Shown here one piece after another: positions 8,278-17,046 of a DNA stretch of 64,000 bases. The stretch's first letter is position 1. Each line of letters begins with the position of its first letter. The notes beneath the pieces are model-generated. The model had not been told where the DNA came from, did not search any database, and saw nothing but the letters and a program-made list of their open reading frames with translations. The translations under genes were made by a program, and so were the position numbers. The stretch lies in NCBI RefSeq assembly GCF_039530945.1, contig NZ_BAAAPC010000006.1:1-64000 (forward strand). Reading direction: 5' to 3'. The DNA comes from Nocardiopsis_C rhodophaea (lineage in GTDB: Bacteria; Actinomycetota; Actinomycetes; Streptosporangiales; Streptosporangiaceae).

Positions 8278-9981
8278 TCACAGGCCCAGCAGGGTGCGCA
8301 GGTGGCGCGGGGAGGGGGAGCCGTGGGCGAGCATCGCGTCGTGAATCTCCCGCGGGCGGGCGTCGGGGCGCGCCTCCTTCAGGTCCCGGGCGAGGTCGGC
8401 GACCTCGCGGTAGCCCACGTAGTAGGTGGACAGCTGGGCGCTGGTCAGCTGGGCGCGGCGCCACTTCCCGGCGGCCTCGCCCTCTTCCTGGTGGCCGCGC
8501 TCGGTGAGCAGCGCCATGGCCTCCGACTCGGTGAGCCCGAGGGCGTGGGTGCGCACATCGAGGATCGCGTTGATGATCATCCGCAGCCGCATCTTGAGCT
8601 GGATCAGCCGTAAAGCGAGGTTGTCGCGGTCGGCGCCTTCCGCCCAGCCGTGTCCGGCCAGGACCTCCTCGGTGTAGACGGCCCAGCCCTCGACGAACGT
8701 GCCGCTCATCAGGGCGCGCCGGATGCGGGTGCCGCCGTCGTATCCGGTGGCGTGCGCCAGCTGCAGGGCGTGGCCGGGGACGCCCTCGTGCACCATGAGG
8801 TTGCGCAGCATGGTGGCGTTGTACTCGCGGTAGAAGGAGTCCTGTCGCTCGGTCGGCCAGTCGGCGGGCGGGGGCGCGACGGCGATGAGCGTCGGCTCAC
8901 CGGGGGCCGGCGACAGCGGGCCGGGCGGGTCGCAGTAGGCGACGGCCACGCCGCGCCGGGACTCCGGCATGGTGATGACCTTCACCTGCTGGCCGGGGAT
9001 CGAGGCGAGGTCGGTCTCCTGTGTCCGGCCGAAGAGGTGCTCCAAGGCCTCTTCGGCCAGCGGCCGGATGGTGTCGGCGCTGGTGGCGGTCGCGCCGGCG
9101 ATCCGGTCGAGGACGGCGCGGACCTGCCCCTGGTAGCGGGGCGTGCCGTCGTACTCGGCGGCGGCCTCGGCGATCTCCTCCTCGGTGGCCAGCAGGTCGC
9201 TCTCGGCGCGGGTCAGTAGCGCGTCGCGGGAGATCTCGGAGTCGAGCGTGTACCACAGCTGCGCCGCATACGCGCGCTCACCGAGCCGGGGGTCGGCGGT
9301 GGCTCCGTCGAGGCGCGAGCGGAGCCACTCGATGTGCTCGCGCATGGCGGCCACGGCGCGCTCGCGCGCGGCGCCGACCTGCGGCCGGAGGGCAGGGGCG
9401 TCGTCGAGCAGCGCGTCGACCTCGGTGCCGAGCATCGCGACCGCGCCCTCGGCCTGGGCGATGGCGGTCTCCACGTGGACGCGCGGCATGCCGGGGCCGC
9501 CCTCCAAGCGGGTGCGCGCGGTCGCGAGGAAGTCCGGCACGGCGTCGCAGCGCGCGGCCAGGGCCGTGAGGCGCTCCTCCAGGGGCTGGGAGGCGCGGAC
9601 GATGAGCCCGTAGAGGGCGTCGCCCGGCAGCTGGAGAAGGGGGTCCCAGGTGTGCGGCCGCAGCTCGGTGAGCCGCCACAGGTCGGCGGAGACGCGGTTG
9701 CGCAGCATCTCCAGGTCCACCCGGTCGGCGGCGGGCAGCAGCAGGTCGTCGATCTCGTCGAGTGCGCCGAGGGCGTCGCCGAGCATCCCGGCGCGGCGCG
9801 CGTCGGCGTCGGCGGAGTGGTCGGTGAGCCGGTCGGCGAACCGGTGGTCGCCCAGTTCGCTCGCCCATTCGGGAGACTCGGCGAGCAGCGCGTCCAGCAC
9901 GCGCTCCCCGACGTTGTGGAACCGGTCGGTCATGGCGTTGGTGCCGGGGTCGGGCTGCCCCTGCGGAACGTTCTCAGTCAT
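8278..9981 (-). CDS. DUF885 family metallopeptidase-like protein
   Basis: 567 residues, a normal length for DUF885, an alpha-helical gluzincin-like family. The zinc-binding HExxxxH-type motif is HEGVPGHALQ at about residue 395, followed by the family motif EGWAVYTEEVL and a C-terminal region with YYVGYREV. No signal peptide is visible, so a cytoplasmic enzyme is likely. Substrates are unknown for most members. The gene is monocistronic in appearance, with about 120 bp separating it from the HIT gene, and divergent from the truncated cyclase gene at 10190. Confidence 0.85.
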   Translation of the reverse strand: MTENVPQGQPDPGTNAMTDRFHNVGERVLDALLAESPEWASELGDHRFADRLTDHSADADARRAGMLGDALGALDEIDDLLLPAADRVDLEMLRNRVSADLWRLTELRPHTWDPLLQLPGDALYGLIVRASQPLEERLTALAARCDAVPDFLATARTRLEGGPGMPRVHVETAIAQAEGAVAMLGTEVDALLDDAPALRPQVGAARERAVAAMREHIEWLRSRLDGATADPRLGERAYAAQLWYTLDSEISRDALLTRAESDLLATEEEIAEAAAEYDGTPRYQGQVRAVLDRIAGATATSADTIRPLAEEALEHLFGRTQETDLASIPGQQVKVITMPESRRGVAVAYCDPPGPLSPAPGEPTLIAVAPPPADWPTERQDSFYREYNATMLRNLMVHEGVPGHALQLAHATGYDGGTRIRRALMSGTFVEGWAVYTEEVLAGHGWAEGADRDNLALRLIQLKMRLRMIINAILDVRTHALGLTESEAMALLTERGHQEEGEAAGKWRRAQLTSAQLSTYYVGYREVADLARDLKEARPDARPREIHDAMLAHGSPSPRHLRTLLGL

Positions 9982-10189
9982 CGCCGTTCATCCTGCCCTG
10001 TCCGGGCACGCGTCGCACATCCCCAGGTTGGCCTGCCCACGTTGGTGGGCCCACGTTAGTCTGCTAACCCGGAGGAGGCCCGAACGGCCGCCGGGCGGCG
10101 GCCCGGTGGCGACGGCGCCACCGATGAGCACGGGGTCCGTGCGGGGCACGACCGGTCCACACCGGTGAAGTGAAAAGGGAAGGCTAACC

Positions 10190-10467
10190 ATGCGCGCGAC
10201 GCGAATCGTCGATCTGAGCCGTCCTGTCGGTCCGGAAACGCAGGTCTTCCCCGGGGACCGGCAGCCGTCGCTGGAGTCGGCCGCGACCATCGCCGACGCG
10301 GGGGTCAACTCGACGGAGCTGCACCTGACGTCGCACACGGGGACGCACGCCGATGCCCCGTTCCATTTCCTGGCCGACGGGCCGCGGCTGGAGGAGCTGC
10401 CGCTGGAGCTGTTCTGCGGCCCGGCGGTGGTGGTGGACGTCACGGGGAGGGCGGACCGCTCCCCCAT
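10190..10467 (+). pseudogene. Truncated cyclase family (kynurenine formamidase-like) gene
   Basis: The first about 92 residues of a metal-dependent cyclase/hydrolase are intact, including the metal-binding signature SHTGTHADAPFHF (about residues 48-60), with a normal ATG and a GGAAGG ribosome binding site. Full-length members are usually about 200-270 residues. Near 10462-10471 the similarity stops and the frame continues to 10702 through the antisense of cvnD, giving a meaningless tail. The loss coincides exactly with loss of the 3' part of the convergent cvnD. This is either a deletion fusing two convergent genes or a misassembly of the draft scaffold. Confidence 0.75.
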
Positions 10468-10699
10468 TGTCCATGGCCACGGTGGTGGTCTGCTTGTCCG
10501 GCGTCTTGGCGAGGTCGTCGACTCCGACACTCGCGCTGGTCATGACCGCTTCGGTGGTCAGCGGCACGATCTCGGAAACGGAGCCGACGAACGTCGTCTT
10601 ACCGACACCGAAGCCTCCGGCGACGACGATCTTGACCGACGTCATCGCGCTCGCCGAAGCACCGCCCTCACCGGCCGCGCTAGAGCTTGCGAAGTCCAC
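10467..10699 (-). pseudogene. Truncated conservon GTPase CvnD (ATP/GTP-binding protein)
   Basis: GTG at 10699 overlaps the end of the DUF742 gene, as in other conservons. The N-terminal G-domain is clear: VKIVVAGGFGVGKTTFVGSVSEI with the P-loop GGFGVGKTT, then SVGVDDLAKTPDKQTTTVAMD. Normal CvnD proteins are about 190-200 residues and continue with a GTP-specific DTPGQ-like segment, but here recognisable sequence ends after about 77 residues at about 10467. The frame then runs antisense to the truncated cyclase gene as far as 10184. The P-loop is present but switch II and the base-specificity motif are gone, so a working GTPase is unlikely unless the join is an assembly error. Confidence 0.78.
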
Positions 10700-11207
10700 T
10701 GAGCACCCTTTCAAGCAGGTTGACGTTGGGCCGGCTGTCGGTGTTGAGCGACGAGCGGATCTGGACAAGACCCTGCTCCGACATGTCCGCGACGAGCACC
10801 CGGGCGACACCGAGCGGGATCCGCAGGAGCGCCGAGATCTCGGCCACGGAGCGCCACTCCCGGCACAGGTCACTGATCGCCTGGCACTCGGGGGTCAGGG
10901 TGCCCTGCTCGTTGCGGGCCGTCGCCGTCGCTGAGATCAGGGCCTCCAGCGGCAGCTGGGACTTCGGCTTGGTCCGCCCCTTGGTGACAGCGTAGGGCCG
11001 GACCAGCGAGCTGGGGCCGTTGGGGGCCGCCGGCCGTGGTTGTTGGTCGACTGATTGCTGGCTAGGTCGTGGAACATCTCCGCCCGGACCGTCCGCCAGC
11101 GCTCTGGAGCCACTGACGGCTTCCTGTCCGAACCACGAGGCGCTCCCGGCATCTCTACTGTGAGGTGCCACCACTTCCTCCTGTCCGTGGTGGTTCAGTG
11201 GATTCAC
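10680..11207 (-). CDS. Conservon component CvnC (DUF742)
   Basis: 175 residues. The N-terminal 65 or so residues are Gly/Pro/Gln-rich and variable; the DUF742 core begins at SSLVRPYAVTKGRT and holds a winged-helix-like part (SDLCREWRSVAEISALLRIPLGVARVLVADMSEQGLVQI) and the typical end RPNVNLLERVLSGLRKL. In actinomycetes this protein works with the CvnA kinase-like protein, the roadblock protein CvnB and the GTPase CvnD as a membrane-associated signalling unit. The start ATG overlaps the cvnB stop (ATGA at 11204-11207) and its end overlaps the cvnD GTG. Confidence 0.9.
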   Translation of the reverse strand: MNPLNHHGQEEVVAPHSRDAGSASWFGQEAVSGSRALADGPGGDVPRPSQQSVDQQPRPAAPNGPSSLVRPYAVTKGRTKPKSQLPLEALISATATARNEQGTLTPECQAISDLCREWRSVAEISALLRIPLGVARVLVADMSEQGLVQIRSSLNTDSRPNVNLLERVLSGLRKL

Positions 11208-11596
11208 GAGGTACGCGCCGCCGGAGTCAGTGCCCGCCCGGTACGCTCGACGAGCAGGGTCATCTCGTAGGCGACCAGCCCCAAGTCGCAGTTGGCCGAG
11301 GCAAGGGCGGCGAGGCAGGACCCGTCACTGATCGACATGATGAGCAGGAGCCCGCGCTCCATCTCGACGACCGTCTGGGCGACCGCCCCGCCTTCGAAGA
11401 CGCGCGAGGCACCCTGGGTCAGGCTGGACAGCCCCGAGGCGATCGCCGCCAGCTGGTCCGCCCGGTCCGCGGGGAATCCCGACGATGCCGCGAGCGGGAG
11501 CCCGTCCGAGGAGACGACGATCGCGTGGGCGACGTCCGGCACGCGGTTTGCGAAGTCAGTGATCAGCCAGTTGAGCTCATTCACCGGTTGACTCAT
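11204..11596 (-). CDS. Roadblock/LC7 domain protein CvnB
   Basis: About 130 residues consisting of one roadblock/LC7 domain (LNWLITDFANRVPDVAHAIVVSSDGLPLAAS through VAYEMTLLVERTG). Such proteins bind and regulate small Ras-like GTPases such as CvnD. The ATG at 11596 begins MSQPVNELNW and is preceded by AGGAGAG; upstream in-frame codons have no ribosome binding site. It overlaps cvnC by four bases and follows cvnA after about 224 bp. Confidence 0.9.
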   Translation of the reverse strand: MSQPVNELNWLITDFANRVPDVAHAIVVSSDGLPLAASSGFPADRADQLAAIASGLSSLTQGASRVFEGGAVAQTVVEMERGLLLIMSISDGSCLAALASANCDLGLVAYEMTLLVERTGRALTPAARTS

Positions 11597-11754
11597 CTGC
11601 TCTCCTGTCCGTCCCGGCCTTCGCGCGGGCCACCCATGCAGGGGCCGCCAGTCAGCCAAGTGTTCTTCGATAGTGACTTTATGGGGAACGAATGTCCTGG
11701 AAGTGCGGATGATGCTAATTCATGCCCCATCCGTGATCTTCCGCCGCCCCGCGC

Positions 11755-11774
11755 TCCGGGCCCGCGGGCCCGGA
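11755..11774. terminator. Perfect GC palindrome between cvnA and cvnB
   Basis: A 20-bp perfect palindrome (TCCGGGCCCG and its mirror) lies 47 bp after the cvnA stop and about 160 bp before the cvnB start. It could form a hairpin that lowers read-through from cvnA into cvnBCD, or it could be a protein-binding site. Confidence 0.45.
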
Positions 11775-11820
11775 AGCAGCGGGCCGGATAGTGACCGGCC
11801 ACGGTCGCACTGGGCACTGC

Positions 11821-14800
11821 TCATTTCTCCTCTGACGACCGACCGCCACCCTGCTGACGCCCTTCCTGGACACCCCTCTGCAAGCCGGCGAACCGGTTTC
11901 GAACCCGGTCGGCGGACCTGGAAGGGATCTGCCGAACGTTGTCCGGTTGGGGAACCGTACCGGGCACAAGGTTTGCCTTGGGAACGCGTTTTGGCAACCC
12001 CGATGACGTCAACCCGCCCGCGATGGGCTCGGCCGCGGAGCGCGCGGCCTTCCAACCGCGGTCGGCGTCCGAGCGCCACTCGTCCTCGGGCTGCTGCTCG
12101 GGAGCGGCCGCCTGCGGCGCCGACGACTCGGGGGTGGCCTGCGGCGTCGCAGCGGCCGCAGCCCCATCCGCGACGGGGCTGCCCGCCTCGTCCATTCGCG
12201 GCATCGGGCCGGTCTCCGGCTCGGCCGCGGTGGGACCGCCGCTACGGCGGCGGAACCAGTTCGACTCGATCGCGTCGAAGATCGGCAGCGCCTCGCCGCC
12301 GCCGTCGGGCGACGGTGGAACCACGGTGCTGTGCCCCGCTCCCCCGCTGCCGTAGCGGCGGGACAGGTAGGCGGTGGAGCCGTAGCCCTCGCGCGAATCG
12401 GGGTCGGCCACCGGGTGCGGCGCGGCCTGTTCTGGGCCGCGCGCCCACGGGTCGACCACCGGCTCGCGCTCGCCGCGCCAATGGTCCGGCCCGTCCGTCC
12501 CCGCGGGGGCTCCGGCCGAGGTCCACCCCGGGGCGGGGGGCTCTGGTGCCGCAGCGGGCGGCTCGGGCGCGGCGGAGGGCGGTTCGGCGGGCGGCTGCAC
12601 TGGGCGCTCGGGTTGCGCGGGCTCAGCCGGGAACGCCCCGGTGTCGCCCGTGCCGCGGCGGTCGCCGCCGAAGGCGTCGAAGCTGGAGGTGGTTGAATCG
12701 CCGCCGAACGCGTCGCCCGCCCAGGAGTCCGCGGACCATCGCGAGGGGCGCTCCCGCGGGAGCTGGGGCCCGGTGCCCGGTCCGCTGGTGGACGCGGAAT
12801 CGGCGGACGGTGTCGAGGGCCACTCCTCCGGCACCGCCGGGGGCTCGGAGGTTGGGGGCGTGCTCGGGGACGGGGACGGCGGGTCCGTCGGGGTGGACGG
12901 TGGGGTGTTCCACCCTGCGCCGCCCCACAGGTCCTCGCCGCTGGGCGGGTGCTCGTCGGAGCGGACACCGGCGCCGGGCTGCCGCTTGGGCAGCCCGGAG
13001 GCGCGCTCCTCGCCCGAGTCGCCCGTCTGCCACATGTCGCCGGGTTCGGCGGGGGCGGGGTTGGCCGCGAAGGCGGCCGTGGCCTCGGCGTAGGTGTCGG
13101 GGACCGGCGGCAGGGCGCTCGGCTGGCCGCCGGCGGGCTCGACCGGGGTGATCAGCAGGTCCGAGGGGAAGACAGCGGTGGCCGTGATGCCGCCGTTGTG
13201 GGCCGGGTGCAGCCGCACCTGGATGCCGTGGCGGGCCGCCAGGCGGCTGACCACGAACAGGCCCATGCGGCGGGAGACGGCCACGTCGATGACGGGCGGC
13301 TGGGAGAGGCGCTCGTTGATCTCGGTGAGCTCATCGGCGTCCATACCGATGCCGCTGTCGGTGACCTCGATCCGGACGCCGCCGTTGTCGAGGGCTTCAG
13401 CCTCGACCGAGACCTCGGAGTCGTTGGGGGAGAACGAGGTTGCGTTCTCCACCAGCTCGGCGACGAGGTGGATGACGTCGTTGACGGGGCGGCCGAGCAC
13501 GGAGATGTGGGAGGGGGCGCGGACGTTGACGCGCTCGTACTGCTCCACCTCGGAGGCGGCGGCCCGCAGCACGTCGACCAGCGGCACCGGCTGCGCCCAC
13601 TTGCGGGTGTTGTCCTGGCCGGAGAGGACGAGCAGGTTCTCGTTATTACGGCGCATACGGGTGGCCAAGTGGTCCAGCGAGAACAGGTCCGACAGCCGGT
13701 CGGAGTCCTGCTCGCTCTGCTCCAGGCCGTCGATGAGCCGGAGCTGCCGTTCCACCAGCGTCTGGCTGCGCCGGGACAGGTTGACGAACATCGCGTTGAC
13801 GTTGCTGCGCAGGGCGGCCTCCTCAGAGGCCAGGCGCAGTGCCACCCGGTGGACCTCGTCGAAGGAGCGGGCGACCTCGCCGATCTCGTCCTCGGTGCCG
13901 ACCTCGATGGGCGCGACCGTGACCTCCTCGGGCGCGGAGCTGGTCTCCTGCATCCGGGTGATGGAGTCGGGCAGGTCCTCCTCGGCGATCCGGATGGCGC
14001 CCTCGCGGAGTCGGCGCAGGGGCTGGACCAGCGAGCGGACGACGAGCGAGGTGACGCCGAAGACCGCCATGATCACGAGCAGGACGATCAGCGTCTCCAC
14101 GACGGCGCGCCACAGGGCGTCGGATTCGAGACTGGAGGCCCGGGAGCCGACCGAACCCGCCAGCTTCTCCTCGACCTTCTCCATCTTGTTCAGGGTGGAG
14201 CCGGCGGCCTTGTCGTAGCTGTCCGCGTCGTCGTTCTCCGTGACACCGGTGAGCTTCTGGTCGGTCTCCAGGCGCATCATGACGCGCAGCCGGGTGGTCT
14301 CCATCCGGCTGACGTCAAGGCCCTTGAACGTGTCGTCGAACATCTGGCGCTGGCCGACCGTGGCCGCACCGGTGAAGTTCTGGATCTCGTTGTCGTAGCG
14401 CGCCCGGCTGCTGGAGATGGCCTCCTGGACACCGCTGGACATCGATCCGCGCATCAGCGAGTGGAGCATGAGCGCCGACTCATACGACAGGTGCTCGCGG
14501 GCGCGGCTCACAGCGGTCATCGCGCGCACGCTCTCGCGGAGACCCGTGTCGTCGGTGGATTCGGCGATGGTCTGATTGAAGTCGGTGAGGGAGTTGATCA
14601 CCTGGCGGTACTTGGTGGCGGCGGGCAGCACCGTGATGCGGGACTCCTGGACCTCCTTGCGCACAGTGTCGAGGCTGTCCAGGTTGTTCAGCATCTGGGA
14701 CATGCGGTTGCGGCCCAGATCGGTCCCGGGGGCGCCCAGCTCCTGGATCTCGCTGTCGACCTTCTGCTTGGCCTGCTTGGTCTCCTGGATCCGGTCCTGT

Positions 14801-15171
14801 AGTTCGCGCAGGAGCTTCTCGTCGCGCTTTTCCGGGTTGGGATCGTCGGCGATGTAGACGGCGCTGGCCGATCGCTCCTGGCCCAGCCGGTTGCCCAGCT
14901 TGACGACCGCCTCGCCCAGCGACGCGGTGCTCTTGATGCGGTCGTGGGTGACCGTGTTCACGACGCTTTCGGAGATCCGCAGCCCACCCAGCACCAGCGC
15001 GACGGCGGTGGGGATGACGATCAGCGCGACGAGCCTTGAGCGGACTCGCCAGTTACGTGGCGCGAACCAGCGAACGCGGCGCTTCGGCGCGGCTTCGACG
15101 TCGTGCGTCGGCTCCTCGGTCGGGGCGCCGGCTCCATGTTCTGTCGCTCGTGTCGACACGGACCCTCGCAA
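11821..15171 (-). CDS. Conservon sensor kinase-like protein CvnA
   Basis: 1116 residues. Order: short cytoplasmic start; membrane helix about 47-66; extracytoplasmic nitrate/nitrite-sensor-like helical domain about 68-350; second membrane helix about 355-378; HAMP-like linker about 380-435; helical linker; HATPase_c domain about 560-690 with N-box (HLVAELVENATSFSPND), G1 (VTDSGIGMD) and G2 (GLFVVSRLA). No clear phospho-acceptor H-box precedes the ATPase, as is usual for CvnA proteins. The last 420 or so residues are Pro/Ser/Glu/Gly-rich, low complexity and probably disordered, ending in a basic stretch (KRVPKANLVPG, VRNRFAGLQRGVQEG). It heads the conservon, so it probably senses an envelope signal and acts through CvnBCD. 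Confidence 0.9.
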   Translation of the reverse strand: MRGSVSTRATEHGAGAPTEEPTHDVEAAPKRRVRWFAPRNWRVRSRLVALIVIPTAVALVLGGLRISESVVNTVTHDRIKSTASLGEAVVKLGNRLGQERSASAVYIADDPNPEKRDEKLLRELQDRIQETKQAKQKVDSEIQELGAPGTDLGRNRMSQMLNNLDSLDTVRKEVQESRITVLPAATKYRQVINSLTDFNQTIAESTDDTGLRESVRAMTAVSRAREHLSYESALMLHSLMRGSMSSGVQEAISSSRARYDNEIQNFTGAATVGQRQMFDDTFKGLDVSRMETTRLRVMMRLETDQKLTGVTENDDADSYDKAAGSTLNKMEKVEEKLAGSVGSRASSLESDALWRAVVETLIVLLVIMAVFGVTSLVVRSLVQPLRRLREGAIRIAEEDLPDSITRMQETSSAPEEVTVAPIEVGTEDEIGEVARSFDEVHRVALRLASEEAALRSNVNAMFVNLSRRSQTLVERQLRLIDGLEQSEQDSDRLSDLFSLDHLATRMRRNNENLLVLSGQDNTRKWAQPVPLVDVLRAAASEVEQYERVNVRAPSHISVLGRPVNDVIHLVAELVENATSFSPNDSEVSVEAEALDNGGVRIEVTDSGIGMDADELTEINERLSQPPVIDVAVSRRMGLFVVSRLAARHGIQVRLHPAHNGGITATAVFPSDLLITPVEPAGGQPSALPPVPDTYAEATAAFAANPAPAEPGDMWQTGDSGEERASGLPKRQPGAGVRSDEHPPSGEDLWGGAGWNTPPSTPTDPPSPSPSTPPTSEPPAVPEEWPSTPSADSASTSGPGTGPQLPRERPSRWSADSWAGDAFGGDSTTSSFDAFGGDRRGTGDTGAFPAEPAQPERPVQPPAEPPSAAPEPPAAAPEPPAPGWTSAGAPAGTDGPDHWRGEREPVVDPWARGPEQAAPHPVADPDSREGYGSTAYLSRRYGSGGAGHSTVVPPSPDGGGEALPIFDAIESNWFRRRSGGPTAAEPETGPMPRMDEAGSPVADGAAAAATPQATPESSAPQAAAPEQQPEDEWRSDADRGWKAARSAAEPIAGGLTSSGLPKRVPKANLVPGTVPQPDNVRQIPSRSADRVRNRFAGLQRGVQEGRQQGGGRSSEEK

Positions 15172-15642
15172 CCTTTCGTGTCACCGCCTCGGGTGATGGG
15201 ACGTGGGCCCTCATGAGTAGTCGGGTCCGGCCACGCTTGGGAGAACCCTGAGTGACGCCGGGAAAGTCGCTCGGGCCTACTGTCGCCGACGACGGCGCGC
15301 AGGAAACTGGGAGGCTCTTTCGCACCGGGACTCGCCTCATGAGGGGTGAGAGGCGTTGTGCTCCATAAACCATCAATGGTGCACGTGAGGTGGATAGCGT
15401 ATCAATCCACACAGAGACCTCGGATCCCGCGATCCGCCCACTCGCGCGATCCCCTTGGGGCGGATAGCTCCCGATGCCCGCATTATCCCCCCAGTTGGGC
15501 CGATTCCGCAGGCCATGCCACATGAGCCCCACCAGTCCCAACGCATCGATAACTTTTCGAACACGCCCCGGACGTACTCGGCGACACGTGGTACCGGCTG
15601 TCAATGTGACTACTGCGCACGTGTGTTTCGGGGGGAACGTTC
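15172..15642. other. Divergent intergenic region between cvnA and the M15-like hydrolase gene
   Basis: 470 bp without a convincing gene. It must hold the promoters of cvnA (minus) and of the hydrolase (plus). The right half is less GC-rich than the surroundings (for example around 15360-15420 and 15540-15570), as expected for promoter DNA. I looked for c-di-AMP (ydaO) riboswitch motifs, which often precede cell-wall hydrolases in actinobacteria, and did not find them. Confidence 0.5.
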
Positions 15643-16953
15643 GTGAATCAGTGGGAAACGTTACTGAGTCGTCCAGGTGGGTCGGGGATGGCCTCCTTTG
15701 TCCGCGCGGCCTGTTCCATGGCTATCGGTGCGGGCCTGGTGGTGCCGCTGTCGGCCGCGGCGGCACTGGCGCTCGGAGCGCCCGCGTACGCCGATCCCCC
15801 CGACGGAGCGGGGGACGCCGCGAGCGCGGGAGGACACCCGGACACGGAAGCCGACATCGGAGCCCGAGCCGAAGTCGGGGCCGACGACACAGTCGGCGCG
15901 CTCAAGGCGCGGTTGGCCGCGGTCCGCGCCCAGCTCGACGACCTGTACGCCGACGCCGACCAGGCCATCCTCGACTACCTGGACGAGGAGGAGCGGCTGG
16001 ACGACGCCGAACAGGCGCTGGACTCGGCCCGCCGTGCCGCGGACCGCGCGCGGGAACGCCACGCGGACTCCAGAAACGCCGCCGTCCGGCACGCGGTCTC
16101 CGCCTACAAGGGCGCCGACCTGCACCCCTCCGTGGCGTTCTCGACGCCCGGCGGCCCCCAGGAAGTCCTGGACCGGTCCGGCTACATCAAGCTGCTCGGG
16201 GACCGGCGCGGCCAGGTCCTCAAGCGCGCAAAGGCGGCCGGCGTCGCCGCCGACACCCTGCGGTCCATGGCCGCCTCCGCGGCCGAGGAACAACAGGAGG
16301 CCACCAAGGCCGCCGCCGCGGCGAAAAGGCAGGCGTTCGACGCCGTCCAGGCGGAGGAGGACGCGTTCGCCGACATCCTGGCGCGACAGTCGCGGCTGCA
16401 GACGCGCCTCAGCCACGCCCAGGGCGACGGATCGGGCCGGGAGCAGCGGCGCACCCGCGCGCTGGCGCGCGCACAGCAGGCGGCCGCGCCGGGGAGCCGC
16501 ATCGGCGGGCGGGGGCAGCACGCGCGGGGCGCGGATTCCCTGTGCACCGGCGTTGACCTGAGCAAATACGCCAACGGGAGGATCCCGAGGTCCGCCCTGT
16601 GCCCGCTCCCCCAGCCCGGCGAGATGCTGCGTGCCGACGCGGCGGCGGCGTTCATCGAGCTCGACGGCGCGTTCCAGGACAGGTTCGGCCGCCCGATGTG
16701 CGTGGCGGATTCCTACCGCCCGCTCGACGAGCAGGTCCGCCTTTTCCGCGAGATGGCCGCGGGCATGGCGGCCCACCCCGGCACCAGTACGCACGGCCTG
16801 GGCCGGGCGGTGGACCTGTGCGGCGGCGTCAATGAGTACGGCTCGGTCGAGCACGAGTGGATGCTGGCCAACGCGCCGGCCTACGGCTGGGAGAACCCGG
16901 CGTGGGCCCGCAACGGTTTCGAGCCGTGGCACTGGGAGTTCGCCGGACGGTGA
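15643..16953 (+). CDS. Secreted coiled-coil protein with M15-like D,D-carboxypeptidase domain
   Basis: 436 residues. A signal peptide (about 16-50, ending APAYA) is followed by an Asp/Ala-rich linker, a long coiled coil (about 85-260) rich in Ala, Glu, Arg and Gln, a linker with a Cys, and a VanY/M15-type domain. The zinc ligands are His384 and Asp391 in STHGLGRAVDL and His430 in the final WHWEF. The family cuts D-Ala-D-Ala or related bonds in peptidoglycan; the coiled coil recalls the arrangement in NlpC/P60 RipA-like hydrolases and may be autoinhibitory or localising. The GTG start at 15643 is preceded by GGGGGAA. It resembles the architecture of the protein at 21251. Confidence 0.85.
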   Translation: MNQWETLLSRPGGSGMASFVRAACSMAIGAGLVVPLSAAAALALGAPAYADPPDGAGDAASAGGHPDTEADIGARAEVGADDTVGALKARLAAVRAQLDDLYADADQAILDYLDEEERLDDAEQALDSARRAADRARERHADSRNAAVRHAVSAYKGADLHPSVAFSTPGGPQEVLDRSGYIKLLGDRRGQVLKRAKAAGVAADTLRSMAASAAEEQQEATKAAAAAKRQAFDAVQAEEDAFADILARQSRLQTRLSHAQGDGSGREQRRTRALARAQQAAAPGSRIGGRGQHARGADSLCTGVDLSKYANGRIPRSALCPLPQPGEMLRADAAAAFIELDGAFQDRFGRPMCVADSYRPLDEQVRLFREMAAGMAAHPGTSTHGLGRAVDLCGGVNEYGSVEHEWMLANAPAYGWENPAWARNGFEPWHWEFAGR

Positions 16954-17046
16954 CCGCGCGGCGGGCGGAGGCGCCGGGCCCTCGCACACGGGGAGGGGGC
17001 CGCCGGTGTCCGGCGTCGGCGATGCCGCGCGCGTCGCCTTGCCGTG

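Noticed and set aside
11880..11920. tRNA-like T-loop (GGTTTCGAACCCGGTC)
   Set aside because: It lies inside the coding sequence of cvnA and no cloverleaf can be built around it.
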